DNA from: Bacteroidales bacterium
GTDB lineage: Bacteria > Bacteroidota > Bacteroidia > Bacteroidales > F082
Reading direction: 5' to 3'
Length of the DNA: 55,426 nucleotides
NCBI GenBank assembly: GCA_030683155.1
Contig: JAUXMV010000034.1
Location: 1-55,426, forward strand
In this document: positions 46,029-55,426 of the stretch, piece by piece
Layout: each line of letters starts with the position of its first letter
Position numbering within the stretch: position 1 is the stretch's first letter
The notes under the pieces: generated by a model
Databases searched by the model: none
What the model was told of the DNA's origin: nothing
The model's input: the letters and a program-made list of their open reading frames with translations, nothing else
Program-made: the position numbers and the translations under genes

Positions 46029-48149
46029 CTATTTAAATTTCGGATTCATTCCAAGGTTATGCATGATAAAGCTATAAATATCAGCACTTTCTTCAATCAG
46101 TTTTGAAGTCGGTTTTCCGGCACCATGCCCGGCTTGTGATTCAATACGTGCTAAAACCGGATTTGCACCTTTGTGTTTTGATTGAAGTTCAGCCATAAAC
46201 TTGAAGGTATGAGCAGGCACAACACGATCATCATGATCTGCAGTAACAGCAAGTGTTGCGGGATAGTGTATTCCTTCTTTGATATTGTGAAGTGGTGAAT
46301 ATCCAAGCAGATATTTGAACATTTCTTCGTTGTCGTCACTTCTGCCGTAATCAGAGGCCCATGCCCAGCCAATGGTGAAATCCTGATATCTCAACATATC
46401 AAGCACACCAACAATTGGAATAGCAACCTTAAAAAGATCTGGGCGCTGTGTCATGCAGGCACCAACGAGCAAGCCACCGTTTGAACCTCCCATGATAGCA
46501 ATTTTGGAAGGTTGAGTATACTTTTCCTTGATCAGAAATTCTGCAGCTCCAATAAAGTCATCGAAAACATTTTGCTTTTTCAATTGCTGACCGGCTTCGT
46601 GCCATTCTTTTCCATACTCACCGCCACCGCGTAAATTCACAGAAGCGTATATACCACCTTGTTCAAGAAATGGTAAACGTGCTACATTGAATGAGGGAGT
46701 TACACTTATGTTGAAGCCTCCATAGCCATAGAGTAAAACCGGATTTTTGCCATTGAGTTTAATGCCTTTTTTAAAAGTTAAAAACATTGGCACCTTGGTT
46801 CCATCCTTACTTTCATAGAAAATTTGTTCAGTAACAAATGCCTCAGGATCAAAATCGACTTCGCTTCCGGCATAAAGTTCAGTTTTCTTTTCGTTTAAAT
46901 CAAATTTGTAAACACTAGATGGAAATGTGAACGATGTGAAACCATAAAATGCAACAGGATCACCTTTTTCGCCACTAAAACCTATGATTGTGCCTAAAGT
47001 CGGGAGCTCCATTTGGCTAATTTTTGTTCCTTCATAATCAAAGAAGTAAGCCTTACTGTTTGCATCTTCAAGGTATTGTGCATAAATATAGTTACCAACA
47101 AGACTAACAGAACTCAATACATTCTCACTTTCAGGAATTACAACAGTCCAGTATTCTTTAGATGGATTCATTGGATCGATTATTACAACTTGGTTTTTGG
47201 GCGTGCCATTGGTTGTCATAACAAGTAATTGATCGCCTAAATTGTCGATAACATTATAATCAAAGTCAAATCCTTCAGCAATTTTCACAAAAACTGCCTT
47301 TGGGTCGTTGGCTTTTTTCACGTAAAGAGCATTACCACTTGTTGACTGTGATTCACTGATGATAATGAAAGTCTGATCTTTTGTTACGTTGGCATAAAAA
47401 TTACGTTTTGGGTTTGTTTTATCCTCAAAAATAATCTTATCGTCAGACTGCAAAGTTCCGAGTTTGTGATAAAAAACTTTATGGAATTCATTGCTTCCGG
47501 ATAGCGCCTGACCTGCTTCCGGAGTATTGTATGCACTGTAAAAGAACCCGTCTTCAAGCCAGGAGATGCCAGAAAATTTAACCCAGTTAATCGTGTCGGA
47601 AAGCATTTTTCTGTTTTCGATTTCCAATACTACGATTTCATTCCAGTCGCTGCCACCACGACTAATAGCATAAGCCAGATACTTACCATCTGGTGAAGCA
47701 CTTACGTTTCCAAGTGAAATAGTTCCGTCGGTTGAAAATGTGTTGGGATCCAGCATTATCTGAGGCTCGGCCTCCAGATTTTCTTGCACATAAAGAACGC
47801 TTTGATTTTGCAAACCATCATTTTTGAAGAAGTAATACCTTCCCCCTCTTTTGAATGGCACCCCTGTCCTGGGGTAATTCCAAATGGTTTCAAGGCGGTT
47901 GCGCAGTGCTTCCCTGAATGGAATATTTTTCAGATAATCATTGGTGACGGCATTCTGAGCTGTAACCCAGGCAGCAGTTTCAGTTGAATTGTCATCTTCC
48001 AGCCATCTGTATGGATCAGCTATTTCTGTTCCAAAATAAATATCTTTCTGTTCACCTTTTAAGGTTTCAGGATACAGAATACTTTCCTGATGTGTTGTGC
48101 ATGAACTCATCATCACTAGTAGTAAAAATGCTAAACTAATTTTCTTCAT
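46029..48149 (-). CDS. S9A prolyl oligopeptidase, lipoprotein
   Basis: The 706-residue protein begins with a lipoprotein signal (MKKISLAFLLLVMMSSC, lipid Cys17). A seven-bladed propeller (about 75-420) and an alpha/beta-hydrolase domain (about 425-706) follow. The catalytic serine is in GGSNGGLLVG, the aspartate in DHDDRVVP, and the histidine in AGHGAGK. RGGGEYGKEWH is the family's conserved stretch. It cleaves short proline-containing peptides, here probably in the periplasm while anchored to a membrane. It is a single gene between the CCA enzyme and the MATE exporter. Confidence 0.93.
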   Translation of the reverse strand: MKKISLAFLLLVMMSSCTTHQESILYPETLKGEQKDIYFGTEIADPYRWLEDDNSTETAAWVTAQNAVTNDYLKNIPFREALRNRLETIWNYPRTGVPFKRGGRYYFFKNDGLQNQSVLYVQENLEAEPQIMLDPNTFSTDGTISLGNVSASPDGKYLAYAISRGGSDWNEIVVLEIENRKMLSDTINWVKFSGISWLEDGFFYSAYNTPEAGQALSGSNEFHKVFYHKLGTLQSDDKIIFEDKTNPKRNFYANVTKDQTFIIISESQSTSGNALYVKKANDPKAVFVKIAEGFDFDYNVIDNLGDQLLVMTTNGTPKNQVVIIDPMNPSKEYWTVVIPESENVLSSVSLVGNYIYAQYLEDANSKAYFFDYEGTKISQMELPTLGTIIGFSGEKGDPVAFYGFTSFTFPSSVYKFDLNEKKTELYAGSEVDFDPEAFVTEQIFYESKDGTKVPMFLTFKKGIKLNGKNPVLLYGYGGFNISVTPSFNVARLPFLEQGGIYASVNLRGGGEYGKEWHEAGQQLKKQNVFDDFIGAAEFLIKEKYTQPSKIAIMGGSNGGLLVGACMTQRPDLFKVAIPIVGVLDMLRYQDFTIGWAWASDYGRSDDNEEMFKYLLGYSPLHNIKEGIHYPATLAVTADHDDRVVPAHTFKFMAELQSKHKGANPVLARIESQAGHGAGKPTSKLIEESADIYSFIMHNLGMNPKFK

Positions 48150-48204
48150 TATTCATTGTGATTTATTACGGTGTAAAATTAGTAAACCTTCCTTAAAAAA
48201 GAAG

Positions 48205-49548
48205 CTATTTCGATCTTGTTCCCATAACATTTTTCGATTTCCATTTTCCCATGCGGAAATACAGAAATGAGAAAAATGCTCCTATTGCCCAGGCGATCGG
48301 AATGCCCCACCAAATCCCCTTTGGCCCCATATGTTGAGCCAGAAACCAGGATATTGGAATGCGAACAATCCAAAGTGAAAACAAAGTAACAAACATTGGA
48401 ATCAAGGTGTCACCTGCACCACGCAATACTCCATTATAGACAAACATGGTTGAAAACACTATATAGAAGGCACTTACGATGAAAAGATAATCTTTTCCAG
48501 CTTCTACAACACCAGGATCGTTGGTAAAAAGCTGCATGATTGGTCCAGAAAAAAGCCAGGCAACAACAGTTACTCCCAAAGAAATTATGGCTGTCATCCA
48601 AAGAGTGGCATTCAGACCTTTTTGAACCCGCTCAAGCTTTCCTGCGCCAATATTCTGGCCTACGAAGGATGAAAGGGCTGCTGAAAAATTCATTGCCGGA
48701 AGACTGGCAAAGGAATCAATGCGCATGGCAACCGCATAGGCAGCAATGACAGTAGTGCCAAACATATTAACAACCTTGTAAAGGGCAAGCATTCCAACAG
48801 CAACAAAAGTTTGCTGAAGACCTGTAGGCAAACCAATTTGAATGCTTTTTCGGAATATCTCCCAGTCGAACCGCATTTGCAAAGGCTTAAATTTCAGAAA
48901 GCTGTTGTATTTATTGAGGTAGAAAATGATTGTAACAAATGCTCCTGCCTGCGAAATAATTGTTGCAATTGCAACTCCTTCAATTCCCCAGCCAAAGACA
49001 ATCACAAAAAGAAGGTCTAAAAATATGTTTACAAGCGTAGAAATGACAAGAAAATATAAGGGTGTTTTGGAATCACCCATACCACGCAGGATGGCAGTTG
49101 TGCCTTGAAAGCCAAAGAAAAAAACAAATCCCAGTGAATAGAGATTAAAGTACTTCACTGCCTGAGGAATAACTTCTTCGGGCAAATCGATTAGCCTAAA
49201 AATATAGGTACTGCTCCAAATCCCTATCGCTGAGAGAAGAATAGATGCGAAAAAAAGAAATATATACATGGTATCGATGGTCCGACGCACTTTTTCCATG
49301 TTTTTTGCACCGTAATGCTGAGATATAATGATGGTTCCTCCCGTTGCAAGCCCAATGATTAGCGAAATAAGCGTAAAGATTAATGGAAAACTTGCTCCGA
49401 CTGCAGCCAATGCTTCATTACCCAAATACTTTCCAATAACAATACTATCAACGATGTTGTACATCTGCTGAAAAATATTGCCAATCAGCATTGGAATCGT
49501 AAAATTAAGGATAAGCCGGGCTTCGCTTCCTGTTGTTAAGTCTTTCAT
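48205..49548 (-). CDS. MATE-family multidrug exporter
   Basis: The 447-residue protein has about twelve membrane segments in two internally related halves, as expected for the MATE family. The first half holds IPMLIGNIFQQMYNIVDSIVIGKYLG and the second GLPTGLQQTFVAVGMLALYK. It exports cationic compounds using a sodium or proton gradient. The N-terminal text is typical of the DinF/NorM group. A -7 box lies upstream. Substrates cannot be told from the sequence. Confidence 0.92.
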   Translation of the reverse strand: MKDLTTGSEARLILNFTIPMLIGNIFQQMYNIVDSIVIGKYLGNEALAAVGASFPLIFTLISLIIGLATGGTIIISQHYGAKNMEKVRRTIDTMYIFLFFASILLSAIGIWSSTYIFRLIDLPEEVIPQAVKYFNLYSLGFVFFFGFQGTTAILRGMGDSKTPLYFLVISTLVNIFLDLLFVIVFGWGIEGVAIATIISQAGAFVTIIFYLNKYNSFLKFKPLQMRFDWEIFRKSIQIGLPTGLQQTFVAVGMLALYKVVNMFGTTVIAAYAVAMRIDSFASLPAMNFSAALSSFVGQNIGAGKLERVQKGLNATLWMTAIISLGVTVVAWLFSGPIMQLFTNDPGVVEAGKDYLFIVSAFYIVFSTMFVYNGVLRGAGDTLIPMFVTLFSLWIVRIPISWFLAQHMGPKGIWWGIPIAWAIGAFFSFLYFRMGKWKSKNVMGTRSK

Positions 49549-49880
49549 TCAGTAGAATAGTTGCTGATGCAAAGGAGTAAATTAAGGCGGCAAAATTAAG
49601 AAAACAAATGAAGTGAAACCGATCAGAAAAAACGCACACCATAATATATATCAGACAAACTTCATATATCGTCATACAGTTGTTATTTGTTGGTTTGTGG
49701 CGCTAACATTTAGGATTTAATAGCATGGCGTCCAATAATTGAATGATAAAAGTTTATCAGAAAAATATCAGATCTGAAAGATCTACAAAGCGAAAGTCAC
49801 CAAACGTTCAAAACCATTGAAGGAGGCATACTGTGAAACGCCATAGAAAGACATAAGGAACAATAAGTGTGCAAAAGCAG
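49549..49880. other. Spacer between the MATE gene and rnpB
   Basis: I see no gene here. It holds the MATE promoter at its left end, then AT-rich sequence running into the rnpB promoter. The minus-strand frame at 49783-50016 is antisense to rnpB and is not a gene. Confidence 0.5.
49591..49598 (-). promoter_or_regulatory. -7 box TAATTTTG for the MATE gene
   Basis: The minus-strand TAATTTTGC lies 43 bases before the ATG at 49548. Confidence 0.5.
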
Positions 49881-49888
49881 TATCTTTG
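49881..49888 (+). promoter_or_regulatory. -7 box TATCTTTG for rnpB
   Basis: TATCTTTGC matches TAnnTTTG and ends a few bases before the predicted 5' end of the RNA, as expected for a -7 element. Confidence 0.6.
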
Positions 49889-49889
49889 C

Positions 49890-50280
49890 AGCGGACAGCA
49901 ACGATTGTCGCGTCGTTCTTTATTGAACGCCGAGGAAAGTCGGGACAGCACAGAGCGCCATACTTCCTAACGGGAAGGTGCTGTTTTGGAAACGAAACAG
50001 CAACAGAGAGTGCCACAGAAAACTACCGTCCGATCGAGGTCTGACCTTGAAAGGGTAAGGGTGAAAACGTGAGGTAAGAGCTCACGACGCATTTAGGCGA
50101 CTAAGTGTGTGGGTAAACCTTATGGGCTGCAAGGCCAAATATGCCGGCGAAAACCGCCTTGTGCGGAAAAGAGGGCTGCATCGTCCGATGTCGGTGGGTA
50201 GGCTGCTTGAGCTTTTCGGTGACGAAAAGCCTAGATAAATGACAGTCTAATACAGAATCCTGCTTATGATGCTGTTCAAA
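49890..50280 (+). ncRNA. rnpB: RNase P RNA (class A)
   Basis: The conserved core is unmistakable. It includes CGAGGAAAGTCGGGACAGCA and AGAGTGCCACAGAAA near the 5' side. It also has GTGAGGTAAGAGCTCACG, TATGGGCTGCAAGGCC, the P15-P17 region with GGTGGGTAGGCTGCTTGAGC, and the 3' TACAGAATCC. Helix P1 forms between GGACAGCA (49893-49900) and TGCTGTTC (50270-50277), which sets the ends to within a few bases. The RNA is the catalytic part of the ribozyme that matures the 5' ends of tRNAs. Confidence 0.97.
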
Positions 50281-50315
50281 CAATCCGGTAACTTAAGTGT
50301 TGCCGGATTGTTTTG
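50281..50315 (+). terminator. Rho-independent terminator after rnpB
   Basis: The stem CAATCCGG / CCGGATTG encloses a short extended pairing (AAC/GTT) and is followed by TTTTGC. It begins at the 3' end of the RNase P RNA. Confidence 0.8.
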
Positions 50316-50411
50316 CAATAACTTTCAAATCTTGTCGTTTGAGAGATTATTATATAAAAATTGAAGCTTAATCTTCAAAATTAACCACTTGCCAAAAACA
50401 CATATCTCAGG

Positions 50412-53400
50412 ATGAGTCTAAGAAATCTTATCAAAAATCTTTTCCTCTGGATTGCCCTCGTTCCGTTTAGCCATTTGCAGGCCCAACATCAAAAATATTT
50501 TGATGAAAAGCCCTTGCTTCTGCGCGAAAGCCTTGACCTGATTCAAAAAGAGCAATACGGGGCTGCAAGGCAAAAACTTGAGTTATTTAAAAAATTAGAA
50601 AAGGACAAAAACAGTGTTTTTTATGCTGATGCGACCTATTATGAATTGCTTTGTGCAGTGCAGTCAGGCGAAAAAGATGCTTCAGAAAAAGTAAAAGAAT
50701 TTTCACGGCAAAATCGCAGCAGCAGCTGGATGCCACGCACTTATTTTCTGGAAGGGCGCGTTCAGTTTGAACAAAAACGATATCCTGATGCCTTGACAGC
50801 ATTTAATAAGGTTAATCCATCTGATTTGCCTGATTTTGAAAAATATGAGCTGGATTACAAAACCGGCTTTTGTCTTTTCAGACAAAATCAGCCTGAAGAG
50901 GCACTTGAGAATTTTTCAAGGATTAAAGATATAAAAAGCCCTTATCAGCAGGCAGCAGTTTATTACTATGCACACATTCAGTATCTTAAAGGTAACGATG
51001 ATGAAGCATTAGACCATTTCAGGCGCATCCGAAACGATGGGCAATACAAAAAAATCGTTCCAGTCTATGAATTACAGATTCATTACCGAAAGGGAGACTA
51101 TGATTTGGTTATTGAAAAAGGTGATGAAGTTATGCAATTGGTCGAAAACCGGCGGAGAGGTGAGATTGCCCGTATGATTGCAGATGCCTATTACAAAAAG
51201 GAAGACTACATCAAATCTTTGAGTTATTATGCCATGTTTGAAAACCAGAATCGACGTCAGATGAGTCGGGAAGATCATTATCAAATGGGCATAAGTCGCT
51301 ATAAAACCAAAAATTTCACTGATGCTATAGCTAGTTTTCAACAAGTTATTGATGACAAGGATGCCTTAAGCCAAAGTGCATCCTATTTTCTTGGACAGAC
51401 CTATCTTGAAACCAATCAAAAAACATTTGCCCGCAATGCTTTTCTGGCAGCTCACAAAGCTACCTATGATGCAAGTTTGAGTGAGGATGCACTTTTCAAT
51501 TACGCCCTCCTAAGTCTTGAAACAGGTGCAGATCCCTATAATGAATCCGTTGGTCTTATAGAGAAATACATCGAAGCAAACCCTTCATCTCCAAGGCTTA
51601 ATGAAGCCAGAAATCTGATTGTTCAGCTTTACATGAAAACACGTGACTACGATGCTGCTTTGGCTTCGCTTGAAAAGAACAAAAATAGAAATGCTGAAAT
51701 GCAGTCTATCTATGAGCAACTTACATACACTTTGGCTGTTAATCTTTTCAACGAAAACAATTTTATTAAAGCAAGCGAATATTTCTCGCGCATTCAGCAA
51801 AACAGCAATTCGACTTTTGCTGCCCCTGCCCTGTTTTGGCTCGCTGAATCAAGATTTCAGCAAAAAAATTATGTTGATGCACAGAAATTTTACCGACAGT
51901 TTTTATCTCACCGAGAGGCTTCAAAAACCCAACTTGTGCCTTTGGCAAACTATAACCTTGGCTATTCGTTCTATCATTTAAAACAATATCAGCAGGCCTT
52001 GTCATCATTTCGCCAATACACTGCTGCGCCTTCAGCAAAGGAACCCCGGATGCTTTATGATGCATGGCTGCGCATTGGAGATTGCCATTTTATCAGCAAG
52101 GAGTATGATAAAGCAATTGAAGCATACGGAAAAGTGGTAAGCGCAAGACAAGCCGAGGCTGATTATGGTTTGTTTCAACAAGGTATCGCTCATAGCGCAA
52201 TGGGACGATATAATGAAAAAATCAACGCACTCGATCAATTGATTAAAGGTTATCCCAAATCTGCTTATTATGACAATGCTTTGTATGAGATGGGTGCTAC
52301 CAGTCTGATTACAAACGACACCCGAAGTGCTTTGAGTTATTTCGATAAACTTATTCGAGAGCGTCCAAGGTCAACTTTCGCACGGGCAGCTTTGCTAAAA
52401 ACAGGCCTGATTTATTTCAACAACAATCAAAATGAACAAGCAATAACACAACTCAAAAAAGTTGCAGAAACATATCCCGGCACGCCGGACGCAAGAGAAG
52501 CGTTAAATACTTTAAGGGTTATTTACATGGAAATGAATAAGCTCGAGGATTATTTTGTTTATGCAAAAAGAATGGGATTCGGCGAAGTCAGCGTTTCGGA
52601 GCAGGATTCGCTTGCTTTTACAATGGCCGAAAACTTTTACAACGAGAATCGTCATAGTGAAGCGGCACAGGCTTTCAGTTCCTACCTGAAAAATTATCCT
52701 AATGGCGGATTCATTCTTCAGGCGCATCATTACAAATCGAAGCTGGATATCAGCAGCAAAAAAATTGATGAAGCACTCAGGAGTCTGGAATATATTATTG
52801 GCATCAATAACAATCCTTATCTGGAAGAGGCCTTGCTTAACGCCGCACGAATTCAGTACGACAGACAGAAATATGATGACGCATACAAATACTATTCAAC
52901 CCTTTACACCCTTTCTGAAGATCCTAATGAAAAATTAGAAGCTTTGGAAGGTAAAATGAAAAGCAGCTATTTCACAGGCAAATATGAAGAAGCAATTCAG
53001 TCATCGCGTCAGCTTTTGTCAAATGAAAAAGTCAGGCCGGAGCAGCAATTGCAGTCGCATTATATAGCCGGAAAATCACTTTTTGAAACCAAAAGATACC
53101 TGGATGCCAAAGAGGAATTGATGAAAACCCACCGCTTGAATAACAGTGCAATGGGTGCCGAAGCATACTATCTTATTGCACGTATCAGTTTTGAGAGCAA
53201 CTTTCTTGATGATGCTGAAAATCAGATTTTCGACCTTGCAGAGAAGTATGCCAATCAAGACTATTGGGTAGCAAAAAGTTTTATTCTGCTTGCCGACATT
53301 TACGTGAAAAACAACAATATTTTTCAGGCAAAAGAAACGCTGAAGAGTATTGTGGATAACTATAAAGGCGAAGACCTCCGACAGGAAGCAGCCAGAAAAT

Positions 53401-53417
53401 TATCCATGTTAAAATAA
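50412..53417 (+). CDS. Tetratricopeptide-repeat protein, periplasmic
   Basis: The 1001-residue protein has a signal peptide (about 1-25, ending LQAQ). Almost the whole remainder is TPR helices, with at least a dozen recognisable 34-residue motifs such as AALFWLAESRFQQKNYVDAQKFY-type and ALYEMGATSLITNDTRSALSYF-type units. TPR arrays are protein-binding scaffolds. The outer-membrane barrel gene follows 21 bp downstream, so the two products probably act together in the envelope. I do not recognise a named system; PorW/SprE-like TPR proteins of the T9SS are a possibility I cannot support further. Confidence 0.85.
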   Translation: MSLRNLIKNLFLWIALVPFSHLQAQHQKYFDEKPLLLRESLDLIQKEQYGAARQKLELFKKLEKDKNSVFYADATYYELLCAVQSGEKDASEKVKEFSRQNRSSSWMPRTYFLEGRVQFEQKRYPDALTAFNKVNPSDLPDFEKYELDYKTGFCLFRQNQPEEALENFSRIKDIKSPYQQAAVYYYAHIQYLKGNDDEALDHFRRIRNDGQYKKIVPVYELQIHYRKGDYDLVIEKGDEVMQLVENRRRGEIARMIADAYYKKEDYIKSLSYYAMFENQNRRQMSREDHYQMGISRYKTKNFTDAIASFQQVIDDKDALSQSASYFLGQTYLETNQKTFARNAFLAAHKATYDASLSEDALFNYALLSLETGADPYNESVGLIEKYIEANPSSPRLNEARNLIVQLYMKTRDYDAALASLEKNKNRNAEMQSIYEQLTYTLAVNLFNENNFIKASEYFSRIQQNSNSTFAAPALFWLAESRFQQKNYVDAQKFYRQFLSHREASKTQLVPLANYNLGYSFYHLKQYQQALSSFRQYTAAPSAKEPRMLYDAWLRIGDCHFISKEYDKAIEAYGKVVSARQAEADYGLFQQGIAHSAMGRYNEKINALDQLIKGYPKSAYYDNALYEMGATSLITNDTRSALSYFDKLIRERPRSTFARAALLKTGLIYFNNNQNEQAITQLKKVAETYPGTPDAREALNTLRVIYMEMNKLEDYFVYAKRMGFGEVSVSEQDSLAFTMAENFYNENRHSEAAQAFSSYLKNYPNGGFILQAHHYKSKLDISSKKIDEALRSLEYIIGINNNPYLEEALLNAARIQYDRQKYDDAYKYYSTLYTLSEDPNEKLEALEGKMKSSYFTGKYEEAIQSSRQLLSNEKVRPEQQLQSHYIAGKSLFETKRYLDAKEELMKTHRLNNSAMGAEAYYLIARISFESNFLDDAENQIFDLAEKYANQDYWVAKSFILLADIYVKNNNIFQAKETLKSIVDNYKGEDLRQEAARKLSMLK

Positions 53418-53438
53418 CAGGTAAACGATACTATTTCA

Positions 53439-55160
53439 ATGAATTATCTGCAATTTAAAGATATGTTTAGTAAAATAAAAAAATACGGTCTTCTGGTTTT
53501 TCTCCACTCAATGAGGGTATTTGCTATTTTGGCAATGTTGATGCCAGTTGTTTTATTGGGTCAAACCCATAGTGAGCGCGTAACTGTTGTTGGCTCATTT
53601 CAACCAAGTCTGCAAGAATTTCAGAAAATAAATCTGAAGCCAGAGGCACCAACTTCAGGCATTGAGGCCTTTAAACCTAAATTCACTAAAGTTGAAAATG
53701 TGCTTTTTACAAAAAGTGATGCAGAGCTTATCAGTCCGTTGACAGTGCAGATCAGAGAAAAGAAAAACACCTTTCATAATTATGTCAGAGCTGGACTAGG
53801 GTCAAATATCAGCCCGATCTTTCTTTTTCAACATCACTCTGAACTTGGAAAACAAACATCTTTTGATCTGGGAATTCAACATTTATCCTCATGGACAAAT
53901 GTGCAGGATTATGCGCCATCCGATTGGATGAAAAATACTTTTTCTGCTGGATTGAATCACAGTTTCAACAACCATACGCTGCGAACAAATCTATACTACA
54001 AGCGAAATCATAACCGTTATTATGGTTTTAAGCCGGGCGACTTTCCCAATGATAATTTTACAAAGGATTCCATTGCTCAACACTATCAGAACATTGGAAT
54101 AGAGACTGTTTTGAACAGTAATTATAAAGATTTTTATGCACTGCATCATAAAGCAGCCATTCGATACAATACTTTCAGAGATCGATTTAAAGCAACTGAA
54201 CAAAGCTTTGAAATTAATGCGGAATTTCGGAAAAATTTCGAATTGTTTCGTTATTCAGGCACGCAAACAATTGGTTTAGATATAGATAATGGGTTCTATT
54301 CCAACAAAGATTCAATCTCAGGATACAATGATTTCCGCCTTGGCTTGTTGCCCGGATTGAAACTAACCGGTAGTTTCTATGAGTTAAACGCAGGTTTTCG
54401 ATTCGAATTCATGAACGACTCCAGCACCCATTTATTTGCTTATCCCATGCTTTCCGGCAAGCTTTTTATGTTCGATGAAAAGGTTGAGCTTTTTGCAAAA
54501 ATGGATGGACAAATTGAGCGAAACAGCTTAAGTCAGATTACTGAAATCAATCCGTTTTTGCGCTCAGCAGAGATGGCTTGGTGGTCAAATTCGCGCTTTA
54601 TTTTTGAAACCGGCATAAAAACAGGTGTCATTAAAAATCTGGATTTGCATCTTGGACTTCGTTATGAAGAAACTGATCATGCCGGATTTTTTATCCCAGA
54701 TACGAGCACGGTATTCCAAAATACGCTGACAGTAACTTTTGATAATATCAAAAAACTGCGCTTTTCCGGAGAAGCATCCTATAAGCTCACAAACAAAATT
54801 AATATTGGCACCCGTCTTCTTTTTGATCAATATACAATGGACAGTCTCACTAAAGCATGGCATATGCCTGGTTTCCAAATGCATTTCATAGCAGGATATC
54901 AGTTTGATGAAAAACTAAGATTGAAGTCTGAATTGATGTTCCAAGACAAGCGTTATGCACCCTCATATGTGAATGGCATCGAAAATCTTGTTGCACTCAA
55001 ACCTGTTACGGACATTAACCTCGGAGCTGAATATGCAATCAATGAACAGTTTACGGTTTTCGCACAAGTAAACAATCTCCTTCACAACCGTTACGAACGG
55101 TATTATATGTACCCTGTTCAGGGCATACAACTTTTTGCCGGAATGAGTTTACGGTTTTAG
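53439..55160 (+). CDS. Outer-membrane beta-barrel (small TonB-receptor-like)
   Basis: The 573-residue protein has a hydrophobic signal segment (about 15-42) preceded by a long n-region; Met9 is an alternative start. The mature part has a short N-terminal stretch (ERVTVVGSFQPSLQEF) and then amphipathic beta strands. It ends in LFAGMSLRF with the terminal Phe used for barrel insertion, and the last strands resemble TonB-dependent receptors (FTVFAQVNNLLHNRYERYY). It is much shorter than a full receptor and I see no plug domain. It is co-transcribed with the TPR gene. Its cargo or partner is unknown. Confidence 0.75.
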   Translation: MNYLQFKDMFSKIKKYGLLVFLHSMRVFAILAMLMPVVLLGQTHSERVTVVGSFQPSLQEFQKINLKPEAPTSGIEAFKPKFTKVENVLFTKSDAELISPLTVQIREKKNTFHNYVRAGLGSNISPIFLFQHHSELGKQTSFDLGIQHLSSWTNVQDYAPSDWMKNTFSAGLNHSFNNHTLRTNLYYKRNHNRYYGFKPGDFPNDNFTKDSIAQHYQNIGIETVLNSNYKDFYALHHKAAIRYNTFRDRFKATEQSFEINAEFRKNFELFRYSGTQTIGLDIDNGFYSNKDSISGYNDFRLGLLPGLKLTGSFYELNAGFRFEFMNDSSTHLFAYPMLSGKLFMFDEKVELFAKMDGQIERNSLSQITEINPFLRSAEMAWWSNSRFIFETGIKTGVIKNLDLHLGLRYEETDHAGFFIPDTSTVFQNTLTVTFDNIKKLRFSGEASYKLTNKINIGTRLLFDQYTMDSLTKAWHMPGFQMHFIAGYQFDEKLRLKSELMFQDKRYAPSYVNGIENLVALKPVTDINLGAEYAINEQFTVFAQVNNLLHNRYERYYMYPVQGIQLFAGMSLRF

Positions 55161-55273
55161 TTTTGAGAATAATCTCGACGGGATGATTTTTGAGAAATGA
55201 GTTAAGAAGTTGTTTCATTACTTTTAGCTTGATTAAAAAACCGGGCAGAGAATTAGTAGAGGGAGGCTATGTC

Positions 55274-55426
55274 TCATTTTGATTGATTTTTTTCATTACC
55301 CCTTAATACAGCAATTCCGCATAAAAAAAGGACTATAGCTAACCCCTTGTAAATGATTAAGCTAAAATATTTTGGATAGAATATTTTTCGCACTAATTTT
55401 GTCACAGGTAAACAAGCGATTCGAAG
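55274..55426 (-). CDS. Partial membrane protein, C-terminal 50 residues
   Basis: The minus-strand frame is open from the window edge to a stop at 55274-55276. It encodes a basic segment (LVRKIFYPKYF), one clear membrane helix (LAIVLFLCGIAVL) and a charged tail (RGNEKNQSK). The composition, with positive charges before the helix and a hydrophilic end, is that of a real membrane-protein terminus. I do not recognise the family. It converges on the barrel gene with about 113 bp between. Confidence 0.5.
   Translation of the reverse strand, partial: LRIACLPVTKLVRKIFYPKYFSLIIYKGLAIVLFLCGIAVLRGNEKNQSK

Noticed and set aside
49783-50016. 77-codon minus-strand reading frame
   Set aside because: It is antisense to the conserved 5' half of the RNase P RNA; the RNA explains the conservation.
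50101-50283. 60-codon minus-strand reading frame
   Set aside because: It lies entirely within rnpB on the opposite strand and shows no protein-like content.

Overview
This window is chromosomal DNA from an AT-rich member of the phylum Bacteroidota (Bacteroidetes), probably a Bacteroidales- or Marinilabiliales-like lineage. Four things support this. Many genes are preceded by the phylum's -7 promoter box TAnnTTTG, and they lack obvious Shine-Dalgarno sequences. Seven large secreted proteins end in type IX secretion (T9SS) sorting domains. Several genes belong to families typical of the phylum (DUF3078, DUF4293, the YajC/YbbR-like/CoaE cluster, Rho with a long disordered insert). The RNase P RNA is of the bacterial class A form. 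The exact genus cannot be told from the sequence alone.

Region 1-4785 looks accessory: the 3' end of an IS630-type transposase, a Schlafen/AlbA-type regulator with a 21-bp tandem repeat, two hypothetical envelope proteins, a decayed XRE-type regulator, and about 700 bp of sequence without genes. Region 4786-16000 holds a GNAT-like protein, two very large T9SS cargo proteins that share a C-terminal half, a KAS III (FabH-like) enzyme, a CoA-binding protein and a type B (CHU_C) T9SS cargo. Region 16004-18412 is a housekeeping operon (DUF1573 lipoprotein, yajC, YbbR-like, coaE).

Region 19260-27816 is the most striking part: a two-gene cassette present twice in tandem (A1-B1-A2-B2). Each A gene encodes a W-rich ~31-residue repeat protein. 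Each B gene encodes six ~100-residue Kre9/KNH-like Ig repeats. All four end in type A T9SS domains, and in B2 a separate ~215-residue domain is nested inside the third repeat. I regard this as the best candidate for an undescribed surface or secreted system.

Region 28064-36700 is core: rplS, rlmB-like, a TonB_C protein/DUF3078/phosphodiesterase operon, DUF4293, rho, mpl and an APS reductase, the last two divergently transcribed. Region 36774-43159 is a minus-strand metabolic block: a GH13 alpha-amylase-family enzyme, glycogen branching enzyme and an SRPBCC protein in one likely operon, then gdhA with a textbook promoter. Region 43488-49548 (minus) holds miaA, a CCA-adding enzyme homologue, an S9 prolyl oligopeptidase lipoprotein and a MATE exporter. 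Region 49890-55160 (plus) holds rnpB followed by a TPR protein and a partner outer-membrane beta-barrel. The right edge cuts through an unidentified minus-strand membrane protein. I saw no tRNA, other rRNA or CRISPR array.
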